A DNA stretch of 64,000 nucleotides, taken from the NCBI GenBank assembly GCA_965250265.1, contig CBDFNO010000010.1, forward strand, positions 315,494 through 379,493, written 5' to 3'. This DNA is from PRS1 sp965250265. Its GTDB lineage: Bacteria; Bacteroidota; Bacteroidia; Flavobacteriales; Flavobacteriaceae. Positions 41,236-49,569 of this stretch are shown piece by piece. The notes under the pieces are model-generated. The model was given only the letters and a program-made list of their open reading frames with translations. It had not been told where the DNA came from and ran no database searches. Numbering within the stretch: the stretch's first letter is position 1; every line of letters starts with the position of its first letter. The position numbers and the translations under genes were made by a program.

Positions 41236-42354
41236 TTAAGAAAACATGTCTTTAACTTTTTCAAAAAATGATTTATCAGTGCTTTCTGGTTTAGGATCAA
41301 AATGTTCGTCATCTCTCATAGTCTCAAAAAATTCTTTTTGTTGTTTACTTAATGTTTTTGGTGTCCAAACATTTATATGAACTAACAAATCTCCCTTACC
41401 ATATCCATTAATACTAGGAATACCTTTACCTCTTAATCGTAAAATTTTTCCTGATTGAACCCCAGGATCAATTTTAATTCTAACTTTTCCTGTAACTGTA
41501 TCTATTTCTTTTGATATTCCTAAAACCGCATCAGGTACACTTACATATAAATCGTAATGCAAATTATCCCCTTCACGTTGTAATGTATCATGATCTAATT
41601 CTTGTATAGCAACTAATAAATCTCCAGAAATGCCCTCTCCAGGAGCTGCATTGCCTTTTCCAGTTACTTTAAGTTGCATACCATCTACAACACCAGCAGG
41701 AATCTTAATAGAAACCGTTTCTTCACTTATAATTAATCCTTGAGCATCAGACCCAGCGGGTTTTTTATCAATCATTTGCCCTGCTCCTCCGCAAGTGTTA
41801 CAAGGTGCTGATGTTTGCATCCTACCTAATATAGTATTTGTAATTCTAGTAACTTGACCAGAACCATTGCAGGTTGAGCAGGTTTTATAAGTAGTACCTG
41901 AAGCTATAATTTTGCGTTTTACTTTTATCTTTTTTTCAACACCATTTGCAATATCTTCTAAAGTTAGTTTTACTCTTATACGTAAATTACTTCCTTTAAC
42001 AACACGCTGTCGTGAACCTCCAAATCCACTAAATCCTCCTCCTCCAAATGCTCCACCAAAAATATCGCCAAATTGACTAAATATGTCTTCCATATTCATG
42101 CCTCCACGACCAAAACCTCCAGCACCACCTTCAAAAGCCTGATGACCAAATTGGTCGTATCTCGCTTTCTTATCGGCATCACTTAAGACTTCATAGGCTT
42201 CAGCTGCTTGCTTAAATTTTTCTTCAGCTTCCTTATCATCTGGATTTTTGTCAGGATGATATTTTAACGCCTTTTTTCGGTAGGCCTTCTTTATTTCAGA
42301 AGCAGATGCGCCTTTATCTATTTTTAATATGTCGTAATAATCTTGTTTTGCCAT
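41236..42354 (-). CDS. dnaJ: Chaperone DnaJ with one zinc centre missing
   Basis: DnaJ co-chaperone of DnaK, 372 aa. J domain 1-70 with HPDKNPDD, Gly/Phe-rich linker (GGAGGFGRGG and following), a Cys-rich region, then the two C-terminal substrate-binding barrels. Normally four CxxCxGxG motifs form two zinc centres (1 with 4, 2 with 3). Here only CSTCNGSG and CNTCGGAG are found (motifs 2 and 3). The place of motif 1 reads KRKIIASGTTYK and that of motif 4 KPAGSDAQG, so centre I is lost. This form is, from memory, usual in Flavobacteriaceae. It is 6 bp after grpE. Confidence 0.95.
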   Translation of the reverse strand: MAKQDYYDILKIDKGASASEIKKAYRKKALKYHPDKNPDDKEAEEKFKQAAEAYEVLSDADKKARYDQFGHQAFEGGAGGFGRGGMNMEDIFSQFGDIFGGAFGGGGFSGFGGSRQRVVKGSNLRIRVKLTLEDIANGVEKKIKVKRKIIASGTTYKTCSTCNGSGQVTRITNTILGRMQTSAPCNTCGGAGQMIDKKPAGSDAQGLIISEETVSIKIPAGVVDGMQLKVTGKGNAAPGEGISGDLLVAIQELDHDTLQREGDNLHYDLYVSVPDAVLGISKEIDTVTGKVRIKIDPGVQSGKILRLRGKGIPSINGYGKGDLLVHINVWTPKTLSKQQKEFFETMRDDEHFDPKPESTDKSFFEKVKDMFS

Positions 42355-42360
42355 TTTTTT

Positions 42361-42879
42361 CTATTTTCCTACTACTACTTTAGCATGGCGTAAAATTTTA
42401 TCACCAATGAAATATCCTTTTTCAACAACATCAAATACTTTTCCTTTCATTTTTTTATTTGGAACCTCAATTTCTGTTATTGCCTGATGAAAATCCGGAT
42501 CAAAAGCTTTTCCTTTACTTTCCATTTCCTTTAATCCCTTTTGTTGTAAAGAGGTTAAGAGTTTCTGATAAATAAGTAGTACTCCTTTGCGTAAATCTTC
42601 GGCTTCTTTGTCTTCTTCTATATGTCCTAATGCGCGCTCAAAATCATCAAGAACTGGTAACAATGATAACATTAGATCCTGGCTTGCAGTAGTAAATAGC
42701 TCAATACGCTCTTTGGTGGTACGCTTCTTATAATTTTCGAATTCAGCAAACAAACGCAAAAACTTATCCTTTTCCTTTTGTATATCCTCCTGCAATTTTT
42801 CTTCAACCGAAATCACTTCAACTTCCGGCGCTTCTATTTGCTCTTCTATAATATCTTCCTTTTTATTCTTCTTACTCAT
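42361..42879 (-). CDS. grpE: Nucleotide exchange factor GrpE
   Basis: Nucleotide exchange factor of DnaK, 172 aa. An acidic, flexible N-terminus is followed by a long coiled coil (about 25-80) with FLRLFAEFENYKKRTTKER, then the beta-wing domain with VLDDFERAL, GKAFDPDFHQAI and GYFIGDKILRHAKVVVG. Operon with dnaJ (6 bp). Upstream is a sequence that fits the -24/-12 promoter of sigma-54, with two TGTCA repeats just beyond it. Confidence 0.96.
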   Translation of the reverse strand: MSKKNKKEDIIEEQIEAPEVEVISVEEKLQEDIQKEKDKFLRLFAEFENYKKRTTKERIELFTTASQDLMLSLLPVLDDFERALGHIEEDKEAEDLRKGVLLIYQKLLTSLQQKGLKEMESKGKAFDPDFHQAITEIEVPNKKMKGKVFDVVEKGYFIGDKILRHAKVVVGK

Positions 42880-42927
42880 TGTAAAATCAACTATAATTAT
42901 TCAAAATTTTAACTACGTTAAATAGTT

Positions 42928-42943
42928 GGCAAAAGTACTGCCA
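42928..42943 (-). promoter_or_regulatory. Sigma-54-like -24/-12 promoter of grpE-dnaJ
   Basis: On the minus strand TGGCAGTACTTTTGCC has GG and GC separated by 10 bp, the spacing required by sigma-54. The expected start is near 42917, 38 nt upstream of the grpE ATG. Two direct TGTCA repeats (42956-42960 and 42964-42968) sit upstream and may bind a regulator. Confidence 0.55.
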
Positions 42944-43046
42944 TTATTATTAAAATGTCAAAATGTCACTAAATAATTTATTTTATTTTAACATTCTTTA
43001 ATCATTCAATCTCTACTTTTGCATTTAACACTAAAAAATAACTCAA

Positions 43047-43685
43047 ATGAAGAAAAAAAAATTAAGCCTATTTACCCTAGTAGCAATTGGAATTGCTGTT
43101 ATTGGATGTAAAAACAAAGCTGAAGAAGCTATAACAACTAATGCTGAAACTGCCATGATAACTGAATATGATGCTGTTACTTACGATGTGAATTTAGAAA
43201 CATCAACTATAGAATGGCAAGGGTTTAAACCAACAGGATCTCATAAAGGAACCATAAACATACAAAGTGGCTCATTTACTGTTAATGATGGAAAAATACA
43301 AAGTGGCTCTTTTGTAATTGATATGAGTTCTATCAAAGAAAGTAAAGATAATGCCAGATTTGAAGGGCATTTAAAAAGTGCTGACTTTTTTGAAGTTGAA
43401 AAATACCCAACTGCTAGTTTTGAAATTACTAGCCTTGAAAAAAAAGATGGTAATACTATACTTTCTGGTAATTTAACTCTTAAGGATGCCACAAATAATG
43501 TTACTTTCCCGGTAACTGTAACTAATGAAGGTGATGTATTGGCAGTTTCGAGTGAGGTATTTACTATCGACAGGTCGAAATGGAATGTACGTTATGGTTC
43601 AAAATCGTTTTTTGATGATTTAAAAGATAAGTTTATTAACGACGATATTGAATTAAAGATTAGTGTTAAAGCTAAGAAGTCTTAA
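43047..43685 (+). CDS. YceI-family lipoprotein
   Basis: Lipoprotein (lipobox VIGC, Cys about 21) with a YceI-like lipocalin fold, which binds isoprenoids or other lipids. Signatures are STIEWQGFKPTGSHKGTI (about 55-72), the SFVIDMSSI strand, GHLKSADFFEVEKYPTASFE (about 112-131), then GNLTLKDATNNVTFPV. The length (212 aa) is typical. It is followed by a terminator at 43711. Confidence 0.93.
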   Translation: MKKKKLSLFTLVAIGIAVIGCKNKAEEAITTNAETAMITEYDAVTYDVNLETSTIEWQGFKPTGSHKGTINIQSGSFTVNDGKIQSGSFVIDMSSIKESKDNARFEGHLKSADFFEVEKYPTASFEITSLEKKDGNTILSGNLTLKDATNNVTFPVTVTNEGDVLAVSSEVFTIDRSKWNVRYGSKSFFDDLKDKFINDDIELKISVKAKKS

Positions 43686-43710
43686 TTATAATCTAAATTA
43701 TTTTTAAAAG

Positions 43711-43737
43711 CCTTACTAGAAATAGTAGGGTTTTTTT
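43711..43737 (+). terminator. Terminator after the YceI gene
   Basis: CCTTACTA (43711-43718), loop GAAA, TAGTAGGG (43723-43730), then seven T residues. The T-run is followed by GTGCCTAAAAT, similar to the sequence after the hairpin at 52714. Confidence 0.88.
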
Positions 43738-43796
43738 GTGCCTAAAATCTTCAACAAATAAAAATCTGTATATTTAGTTCTACAAACTAACTTTCT

Positions 43797-44504
43797 ATGA
43801 TAAAATTCTTTAGAAAAATTCGCTACGACCTTATGGAAAAAAATAAAACTGGCAAATACTTTAAATATGCAATTGGTGAAATTATACTTGTGGTTATTGG
43901 AATTTTGATAGCTTTACAAGTGAATAATTTGAATGAGGATAGAAAAGAATCACTGGCTATTAAAAATGTTTTATTTGAAATTAAAGAAGATTTAATTCAA
44001 GATAAAGCAGAATTAGAACGTAACATAGAATTACGTACTGAAGATTTTGAAGCGCAAAAAAGAATAATAAACGTACTTGAAACAAATAGGAGTTTTAATG
44101 AAAATGTCAGTTCCGATTTAGGGCGTATCCATTTGGCTCGAAATGTTTTCTCGGCTTCAAAGGGATATGATTTATTGAAAGAATTGAATCTGGGAACCCT
44201 AAGGAATAAGGAACTTCGGGTTTTACTTACTCGGTACTATGAAAGGGATATTGCTTGGGTTCATCGAGAGTACGCAGACGACAAACTTGAATTTGAAAAC
44301 TTTTGGTTACCATATGTAAGAATGCACTTTAAGGAATGGGAATTCGGGGATTATGCTATTCCTCATGATTATTCTCAAATTTTAAATGACCAAATTTTAT
44401 TAACAGCAACCAAAATGAATACCAATAATTTAAACAATACAATTAGCGCATATAATTCAGCATTAAACACTGCCATAAAATTAATAAATCAGTTACCCGA
44501 GTAG
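43797..44504 (+). CDS. DUF6090-family membrane protein
   Basis: A 235-aa protein of the DUF6090 family, common in Flavobacteriaceae and recognisable by IKFFRKIRYDLMEKNKTGKY, FKYAIGEIILVVIGILIALQ and VNNLNEDRK. The N-terminus is a single membrane helix (about 24-42). The rest is a soluble helical domain, probably periplasmic. No catalytic residue is known. It lies alone between the YceI and NTF2-like genes. Confidence 0.92.
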   Translation: MIKFFRKIRYDLMEKNKTGKYFKYAIGEIILVVIGILIALQVNNLNEDRKESLAIKNVLFEIKEDLIQDKAELERNIELRTEDFEAQKRIINVLETNRSFNENVSSDLGRIHLARNVFSASKGYDLLKELNLGTLRNKELRVLLTRYYERDIAWVHREYADDKLEFENFWLPYVRMHFKEWEFGDYAIPHDYSQILNDQILLTATKMNTNNLNNTISAYNSALNTAIKLINQLPE

Positions 44505-44593
44505 TTTTCAATTAAAGAATGAGTGAAAAAAATTCTTTAAGACATAAACAGAAATAAATTAACAAAATTATTTTTTAACTAAAACCAAACACT

Positions 44594-45052
44594 ATGAAAT
44601 ATTTAACTAAATGGACATTCTTATTTTATATAATTTTTAGTTTAAGTGCAACTGGATTTGCTCAAGAAGGAGATTTTGGTGCCGTTCGAGCAGAAATCCA
44701 GCAAATGAATGACAAAGAACAGGAAGCATTTATTAATGGAAACTGTAAGGACTTATTGAATTTAATGGATGATAACATCACTTTTATTATTAATGGAAGA
44801 AAAGCACCATCCAAAGGATTTATTATGAATATGTGCCAGAAAATACCAAGACCTTTTGATAAACCTGCTTTGAGTGACACTAAAATTTATGTTTTATCAA
44901 AAGATTCTGGGTATATTGTTAGAATGATGGATTTGGCTAAAGACGACGGTACCATTTATAAAAAAGAAGTTGTCACAAAAATTTGGAAGAAAACTAAAGA
45001 TGGTTGGAAAATGACGCATCTTCATTCTACTGTAAAAGATGTGATTAATTAG
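44594..45052 (+). CDS. Exported NTF2-like (DUF4440) protein
   Basis: A 152-aa protein with a signal peptide (FLFYIIFSLSATGFAQ, cut about 24) and one NTF2-like domain: EIQQMNDKEQEAFINGNCKD and LLNLMDDNITFIINGRKAPS, then KIWKKTKDGWKMTHLHSTV. It lies 89 bp after the DUF6090 gene, with its own leader. Function unknown; this fold often forms dimers with a hydrophobic pocket. The gene ends 7 bp from the stop of mnmD on the opposite strand. Confidence 0.86.
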   Translation: MKYLTKWTFLFYIIFSLSATGFAQEGDFGAVRAEIQQMNDKEQEAFINGNCKDLLNLMDDNITFIINGRKAPSKGFIMNMCQKIPRPFDKPALSDTKIYVLSKDSGYIVRMMDLAKDDGTIYKKEVVTKIWKKTKDGWKMTHLHSTVKDVIN

Positions 45053-45059
45053 ATTACGC

Positions 45060-45743
45060 TTAATTTTTAATTGCCCTCAACATCTCTCTTTTTCCTGGAG
45101 GACCTTCCAATCGTTCTACAGTAAATCCAACACTTTGCATCGCACGACGCACACTCCCTTTTGCCGAATAAGTAACTAAAACACCTTTTGGTTTTAAAGC
45201 TTTAAACATGATTTTAAAAATAGTTTCAGTCCATAATTCTGGTTGTACTCTGGCACCAAAAGCATCAAAGTATATGAGGTCGTATTGGTCAATATCTTTT
45301 ATATCTTCAAAAAATTGTTTGCGCTTTGTTAAGGTAAAGTGGCTGTTTAGTCCATGCTTTTCTTCCCAGGAAACTTCATGCAATTTTTTAAAGACATTAT
45401 CAACCTCTTCAGAAATTAAATTGGCATAGTTTAAGGCTGCAATCTCTTCAGGAGAAATTGGATACGCTTCCACTCCTACATAATCAATATTTATTTTAAG
45501 TTTTTCAGCTTCTAAACAGGTTAGAAATGTGTTCAGTCCTGTACCAAAACCAATTTCGAGAATGGAGATGTTTGTTAAAGATTCATTTCTTGGTTCAGAA
45601 TGGCATAAGTAATGAAGTCCATTTTTTATAAATACATGATTGGCTTCCTGTATCGCTCCATGTTTAGAATGGTATTGCTCATTCAATTCTTCAATATGGA
45701 TAGTTTTAGAACCATCGGCAGTCGTGATAATTTTTCGTCGCAA
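45060..45743 (-). CDS. mnmD: tRNA 5-methylaminomethyl-2-thiouridine methyltransferase
   Basis: Methyltransferase for the wobble uridine of tRNAs, the stand-alone MnmD form of the enzyme domain found in bifunctional MnmC. The features are YHSKHGAIQEANHVFI, NISILEIGFGTGLN (about 64-77, SAM binding), DLIYFDAFGARVQPELWTE (about 155-173) and GVLVTYSAKGSVRRAM. 227 aa fits the single domain. It is one base after the DUF4920 gene, and the ilvE gene lies upstream in the other direction. Confidence 0.94.
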   Translation of the reverse strand: MRRKIITTADGSKTIHIEELNEQYHSKHGAIQEANHVFIKNGLHYLCHSEPRNESLTNISILEIGFGTGLNTFLTCLEAEKLKINIDYVGVEAYPISPEEIAALNYANLISEEVDNVFKKLHEVSWEEKHGLNSHFTLTKRKQFFEDIKDIDQYDLIYFDAFGARVQPELWTETIFKIMFKALKPKGVLVTYSAKGSVRRAMQSVGFTVERLEGPPGKREMLRAIKN

Positions 45744-45744
45744 T

Positions 45745-46242
45745 TTATTCTTTTAATAAAACTCCATCAGCTTCAAAAGCATAAGTTAGTTCAGGCTTAA
45801 TTATGGCTTCAATCTCTTCTTTACTTTTTCCTGCGTCTTCAGCATAATGGCGAAGGTCTTCTACAGAAGTTTCAGTAACAAATGCCTTCCCATTAATAAT
45901 AACTTCACCTTCAGCATCTAATGGCATAAAAAAACCGTAATCTTTAAATCTCACCATAACTTCCTTTTTATTACCTAAATCTAACTTCATCCAACAGCCT
46001 TTATTAGAGCATACTTCGTTAATAGTAGCCATAACCTTAGATGTAATAGTATCTCCAACTGCCATACTTTTGTATTGATTATACATTTCTACAGCAGATA
46101 TTGCTCCTTCAGCAGGAATCTCTGCTCCAAATGATGCATAAGCCGCCTCTTCAGTTTTTGTAGCTTCTGTTGCTTCCTTTTTGCCATTTTTACAAGAAAT
46201 TATAAAGGTAACAGCTAATATTAAGATCAATATTTGTTTCAT
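45745..46242 (-). CDS. DUF4920 lipoprotein
   Basis: A 165-aa lipoprotein of the DUF4920 family. The start at 46242 is chosen because MKQILILILAVTFIISC is a complete lipoprotein signal; the longer frame from 46293 would add 17 residues in front of it. The core is YASFGAEIPAEGAISAVEMY, GDTITSKVMATINEVCSNKG and CWMKLDLGNKKEVMVRFKDY. The conserved Cys pair around CSNKGCWM may bind a metal. It is coupled with mnmD (1 bp), while ilvE is divergent, with about 117 bp between. Confidence 0.87.
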   Translation of the reverse strand: MKQILILILAVTFIISCKNGKKEATEATKTEEAAYASFGAEIPAEGAISAVEMYNQYKSMAVGDTITSKVMATINEVCSNKGCWMKLDLGNKKEVMVRFKDYGFFMPLDAEGEVIINGKAFVTETSVEDLRHYAEDAGKSKEEIEAIIKPELTYAFEADGVLLKE

Positions 46243-46359
46243 AAGATTTTCCAATGATCGGGTTATAAAATACAATCTATAAAGATACAGCATTTTAGTG
46301 GTTTTTTCTATTTTATATGAAGTCTAATTTGTTTAATTTTGTAGCTGTAAAAACATGAG

Positions 46360-47427
46360 ATGATTAACGATTCGAAATATAAAATTGATATAACTAAGGT
46401 TACTCAATCAAAAATTAAAGACGTAGATTTTGATAATTTAAGTTTTGGTAGCGTTTTCACAGACCATATGCTGGTTTGTAATTATAAAAATGGCGCTTGG
46501 GAAACGCCTAAAATTGTGCCTTACAAACCCATTGTTTTAGACCCTTCGGCAAGAATTTTCCATTATGGGCAATCCATTTTTGAAGGCATGAAAGCCTATA
46601 AAGACGTAGATGATAATGTATGGTTATTTCGCCCTTTGGAAAATTGTAAGCGTTTAAATATTTCGGCAAAAAGAATAGCTATTCCTGAATTACCGGAAGC
46701 CTATTTTATGGATGGTTTAAAAGCACTTTTGCAATTGGATAAGGACTGGATTCCAAAAAATGAAGCTAGCACATTGTATGTAAGACCTTTTATTTTTGCT
46801 TCGGGAAGAGGATTCCATGCATCTCCATCGGACGAGTATACGTTTATTATTGCTTGCTCGCCTTCAGGAGCTTACTTCTCTGGAAAGGTAAAAGTTTTAA
46901 TCGAAGAGAAATATTCACGTTCTGCTAATGGAGGTGTTGGTTATGCTAAGGCTGGCGGTAATTATGCAGGACAATTTTACCCAACGCAATTGGCGATCGA
47001 TAAAGGATATCATCAAGTTATTTGGACTGACGATAATACGCACGAGTATATTGAAGAATCTGGGGCAATGAATGTTTTTATTAGAATTAATGATACATTA
47101 ATTACTGCACCTACAAGCGATAGAATTTTAGATGGCATTACTCGTAAAAGCATTATAGACATTGCAAAGGACGAAGGTATTAATGTAGAGATACGGAAAA
47201 TTACAGTAAAAGAAGTTGTTGATGCTGCAAATAATGGAACTTTAAAAGAAATGTTTGGAGCTGGTACTGCTGCTGTAGTGTCTCCAATTGCCGGTTTTGG
47301 CTATAGAGACCAGGTTTATAATTTGCCGGAACTTGAAAGCCCCTACGCATCGCGTTTAAAGAAACGTATCACAGATATTCAAACCAATAAAGCCGAAGAT
47401 AAATTTGGTTGGAGATATAAGGTTTAA
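46360..47427 (+). CDS. ilvE: Branched-chain amino-acid aminotransferase
   Basis: Fold-type IV PLP enzyme that makes or degrades leucine, isoleucine and valine with glutamate as partner. The family features are HYGQSIFEGMKAYKD (about 69-83), YVRPFIFASGRGFHASPSDE (about 142-161), the PLP lysine in GVGYAKAGGNYAGQFYPTQL (about 194-213) and EESGAMNVFIRI. Length 355 aa is normal for the long bacterial type. Its promoter region is shared with the divergent DUF4920-mnmD operon. Confidence 0.95.
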   Translation: MINDSKYKIDITKVTQSKIKDVDFDNLSFGSVFTDHMLVCNYKNGAWETPKIVPYKPIVLDPSARIFHYGQSIFEGMKAYKDVDDNVWLFRPLENCKRLNISAKRIAIPELPEAYFMDGLKALLQLDKDWIPKNEASTLYVRPFIFASGRGFHASPSDEYTFIIACSPSGAYFSGKVKVLIEEKYSRSANGGVGYAKAGGNYAGQFYPTQLAIDKGYHQVIWTDDNTHEYIEESGAMNVFIRINDTLITAPTSDRILDGITRKSIIDIAKDEGINVEIRKITVKEVVDAANNGTLKEMFGAGTAAVVSPIAGFGYRDQVYNLPELESPYASRLKKRITDIQTNKAEDKFGWRYKV

Positions 47428-47456
47428 GTATTTGGTATTTGAGAATATTAGCAAAA

Positions 47457-47843
47457 CTATTTTACTAAAATAGCTTCTATATTTGGTTTAAAGTAATTTG
47501 GTCCCTTTAGCACTTTACCATCTTCTCTATAAATGGGCTGCCCATCTTCGCCTAACTTACTCATGTTACTGCGTTGTATCTCATTAAAAACCTCTTCAAT
47601 TTTATGTTGTAGACCATGTTCTAGAATAGTGCCACAAAGTATGTATAGCATATCGCCAAGAGCATCGGCAACCTCAACCAGGTCACTATTATTGGCAGCT
47701 TCAAGATATTCTTCGTTTTCTTCTTTCATTAAATTAAAACGAAGTGTATTTTTGTCTAAGCCCAAATCGGCTTTTTGTGTTTCTCTATATTCTAATTTAA
47801 ACGCTTTATGAAATGCTTTTACTGCCTCAATCTTATTTTTCAT
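47457..47843 (-). CDS. All-alpha NTP pyrophosphohydrolase (MazG-like)
   Basis: Small all-alpha pyrophosphohydrolase of 128 aa of the MazG/PRA-PH/dUTPase group, expected to hydrolyse non-canonical nucleotides. Metal-binding acids are visible in LMKEENEEYLEA (about 39-50) and VEVADALGDMLY (about 56-67), the E-x-x-E and E-x-x-x-D pattern. A C-terminal GPNYFKPNIEAIL segment is typical of the DR2231-like subgroup. The gene lies alone and convergent to ilvE. Confidence 0.88.
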   Translation of the reverse strand: MKNKIEAVKAFHKAFKLEYRETQKADLGLDKNTLRFNLMKEENEEYLEAANNSDLVEVADALGDMLYILCGTILEHGLQHKIEEVFNEIQRSNMSKLGEDGQPIYREDGKVLKGPNYFKPNIEAILVK

Positions 47844-47920
47844 GGAATAATTTATTTAACATCCCTTCATAAAAAGGATCCAATAGATTTTGTTTCTTAA
47901 ATTTGTACAAAAGTAATTAT

Positions 47921-48109
47921 ATGTTTAGTAAAGGTCAAATCGTTTTCGCAATTATATTTTTAATCGCTTTTATTATTATTTTGATTTTTGCATACAAAAA
48001 AGACTTTAAATTACACAAACGATATTACAAAGGTGTGGTATGGATTTTATTGGCCTTTATCTCTTTTATTGCTTTTATTGCAGCTATTAAGTTTATTTTT
48101 ATGAAGTAA
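47921..48109 (+). CDS. Small two-helix membrane protein
   Basis: A 62-aa membrane protein. MFSKGQIVFAIIFLIAFIII starts at ATG 47921, which I prefer to a TTG six codons earlier. Two membrane helices (about 6-22 and 41-60) are joined by a basic loop, YKKDFKLHKRYYKG. Similar small proteins of this form occur in other Flavobacteria as I recall; function unknown. It is divergent to the pyrophosphohydrolase gene. Confidence 0.75.
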   Translation: MFSKGQIVFAIIFLIAFIIILIFAYKKDFKLHKRYYKGVVWILLAFISFIAFIAAIKFIFMK

Positions 48110-48234
48110 ATTTCAACTTATGTCTTCACACAGTGCTTGAAAATTCTCTTAAAAGCATAATTCGGGCTAAAAGTTGTTATTCTAACGCCAACAACTTACC
48201 TTTACATTTCTCTCTATTATTTTTAATTTAAATG

Positions 48235-48250
48235 TACCCAGTATTGGGTA
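48235..48250. promoter_or_regulatory. 16-nt palindrome upstream of the subtilase gene
   Basis: TACCCAGTATTGGGTA is symmetric (arms TACCCA/TGGGTA around GTAT) and lies 60 bp before the subtilase start. A near-identical palindrome with the same ends (TACCCTGCATTGGGTA) stands at 52715-52730, after the response regulator gene of the same cluster. There is no T-run here, so an operator or a leader hairpin is more likely than a terminator. Confidence 0.5.
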
Positions 48251-48309
48251 TGGTTTCCCCTTTTCTTTTTATGGATTTTTGTGATATTAATCCTTTAAAC
48301 TAATTACAG

Positions 48310-49569
48310 ATGAATTCTGGAAAAGCAATTAAATATCCTTGTGAATGCGAAGATGACATTTGCATACTCAAATTTCCCATTGAAGAGTCCATCGATAACA
48401 TTAAAAGAACAATAGAAAATTTGGGATTAAAAATCTATCATGATCGAGAAGTAGATTTGGATTATCTTCCTTTTGAGAATGTGATTTTCCTTGAAGAAGT
48501 AAATTTAGTTATAGCAAAAAGTAAGGATGTAAAAAATTTAATTCAAAAGCGCAATGCCAAAGGAGTAATTCAGGTTGTTCAAAGCCATTTCAAAATTCTC
48601 TCCGACGTTATAAGGCAGGTTGAATACAAAATAACACCTCCGCAAATTGGTAACACAAATTGGGGAATGCGTTATACCAAAGCAATCGATAGTAACCTAA
48701 CAGGTGAAGGTGTAAATGTGGCTATCTTAGATTCAGGCTTTGACCATTTACATCCAGAATATGTAGACAGCGAAAGGGTTAAATCTATAAAACATTATAT
48801 AGATGACGATCATGTAGATTATAATGGGCACGGAATGCATTGTTTAGGGATAGCATGTGGTGACAAAGACAATCAAGGCCTCCGTTATGGGGTAGCCAAT
48901 AAAAGTAGTATTTTTCCTTGCAAAGTGCTAGACGATAATAATGAAGGAAGAAAATCTAATATAATTAGAGGCATTTTATGGGCTGTTAGACAGAACTGTA
49001 GAGTTATTAATGTCTCTTATACGATTGAAAACGAAAATAATGAACCTCATGATACCGATTTTGAAAGAGTTATACAATATGCCTTTTCTAAAAATAGTAT
49101 TGTGGTTGCTGCGGTTGGGAACAAGAATTACAGACCGCAAAAAGAAGATCATTTAATAGGAAGTCCTTCTGATTCGCCAACATGTGTCGCTGTTAGTGGC
49201 ATAAATGAAGCATATGGCATCTATTTTGAGTCCAATAGAGCAGAAACCTTAGCTCTCAAACAGAAAATCAATGTTACTGCTCCTGCTAGCAATATATATT
49301 CCTCTTGGTCAACAGAAAGTTTAAAATTACAAACAAAAAAACATTCAACTTTAAGTGGCACAAGTATGGCGACGGCGTTTGTATCTGGTATACTTACATT
49401 ACTATGGGAAAAGTACAAAGATAAAAATCCAACTGCGGCCTTTATTTTGAATAAACTGGAAACTACCGCAACAATTATAAATCAAGGTTGGAAAAATTGC
49501 GATGTTGGTTATGGATTAGTTCAAGCCCCAAAGAATAGAAATACTAACTTTAAAATAAATATATTATGA
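48310..49569 (+). CDS. S8-family (subtilisin-like) serine peptidase, no signal peptide
   Basis: Subtilase of 419 aa. The catalytic triad is complete: Asp141 in AILDSGFDH, His174 in NGHGMHCLG and Ser352 in SGTSMATAF, with the oxyanion Asn in AAVGNKN. The first 110 residues are a non-catalytic domain (starting with KYPCECEDDICILKFPIEES) without signal peptide or lipobox, so the enzyme is probably cytoplasmic or exported by an unusual way. The stop overlaps the start of the next gene by 4 bp, so a complex is likely. It heads a cluster with a two-component system and two envelope proteins. Cleavage of the coupled protein or a proteolytic signalling step is conceivable. Confidence 0.9.
   Translation: MNSGKAIKYPCECEDDICILKFPIEESIDNIKRTIENLGLKIYHDREVDLDYLPFENVIFLEEVNLVIAKSKDVKNLIQKRNAKGVIQVVQSHFKILSDVIRQVEYKITPPQIGNTNWGMRYTKAIDSNLTGEGVNVAILDSGFDHLHPEYVDSERVKSIKHYIDDDHVDYNGHGMHCLGIACGDKDNQGLRYGVANKSSIFPCKVLDDNNEGRKSNIIRGILWAVRQNCRVINVSYTIENENNEPHDTDFERVIQYAFSKNSIVVAAVGNKNYRPQKEDHLIGSPSDSPTCVAVSGINEAYGIYFESNRAETLALKQKINVTAPASNIYSSWSTESLKLQTKKHSTLSGTSMATAFVSGILTLLWEKYKDKNPTAAFILNKLETTATIINQGWKNCDVGYGLVQAPKNRNTNFKINIL

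Noticed and set aside
48120..48220. Text ACGCCAACAACTT before the subtilase gene as another module element
   Set aside because: It resembles the left side of E3 (CGCCAACAACGT), but there is no matching right end with GTTAAACGAA and no 5' partner, so it is not called as a module.
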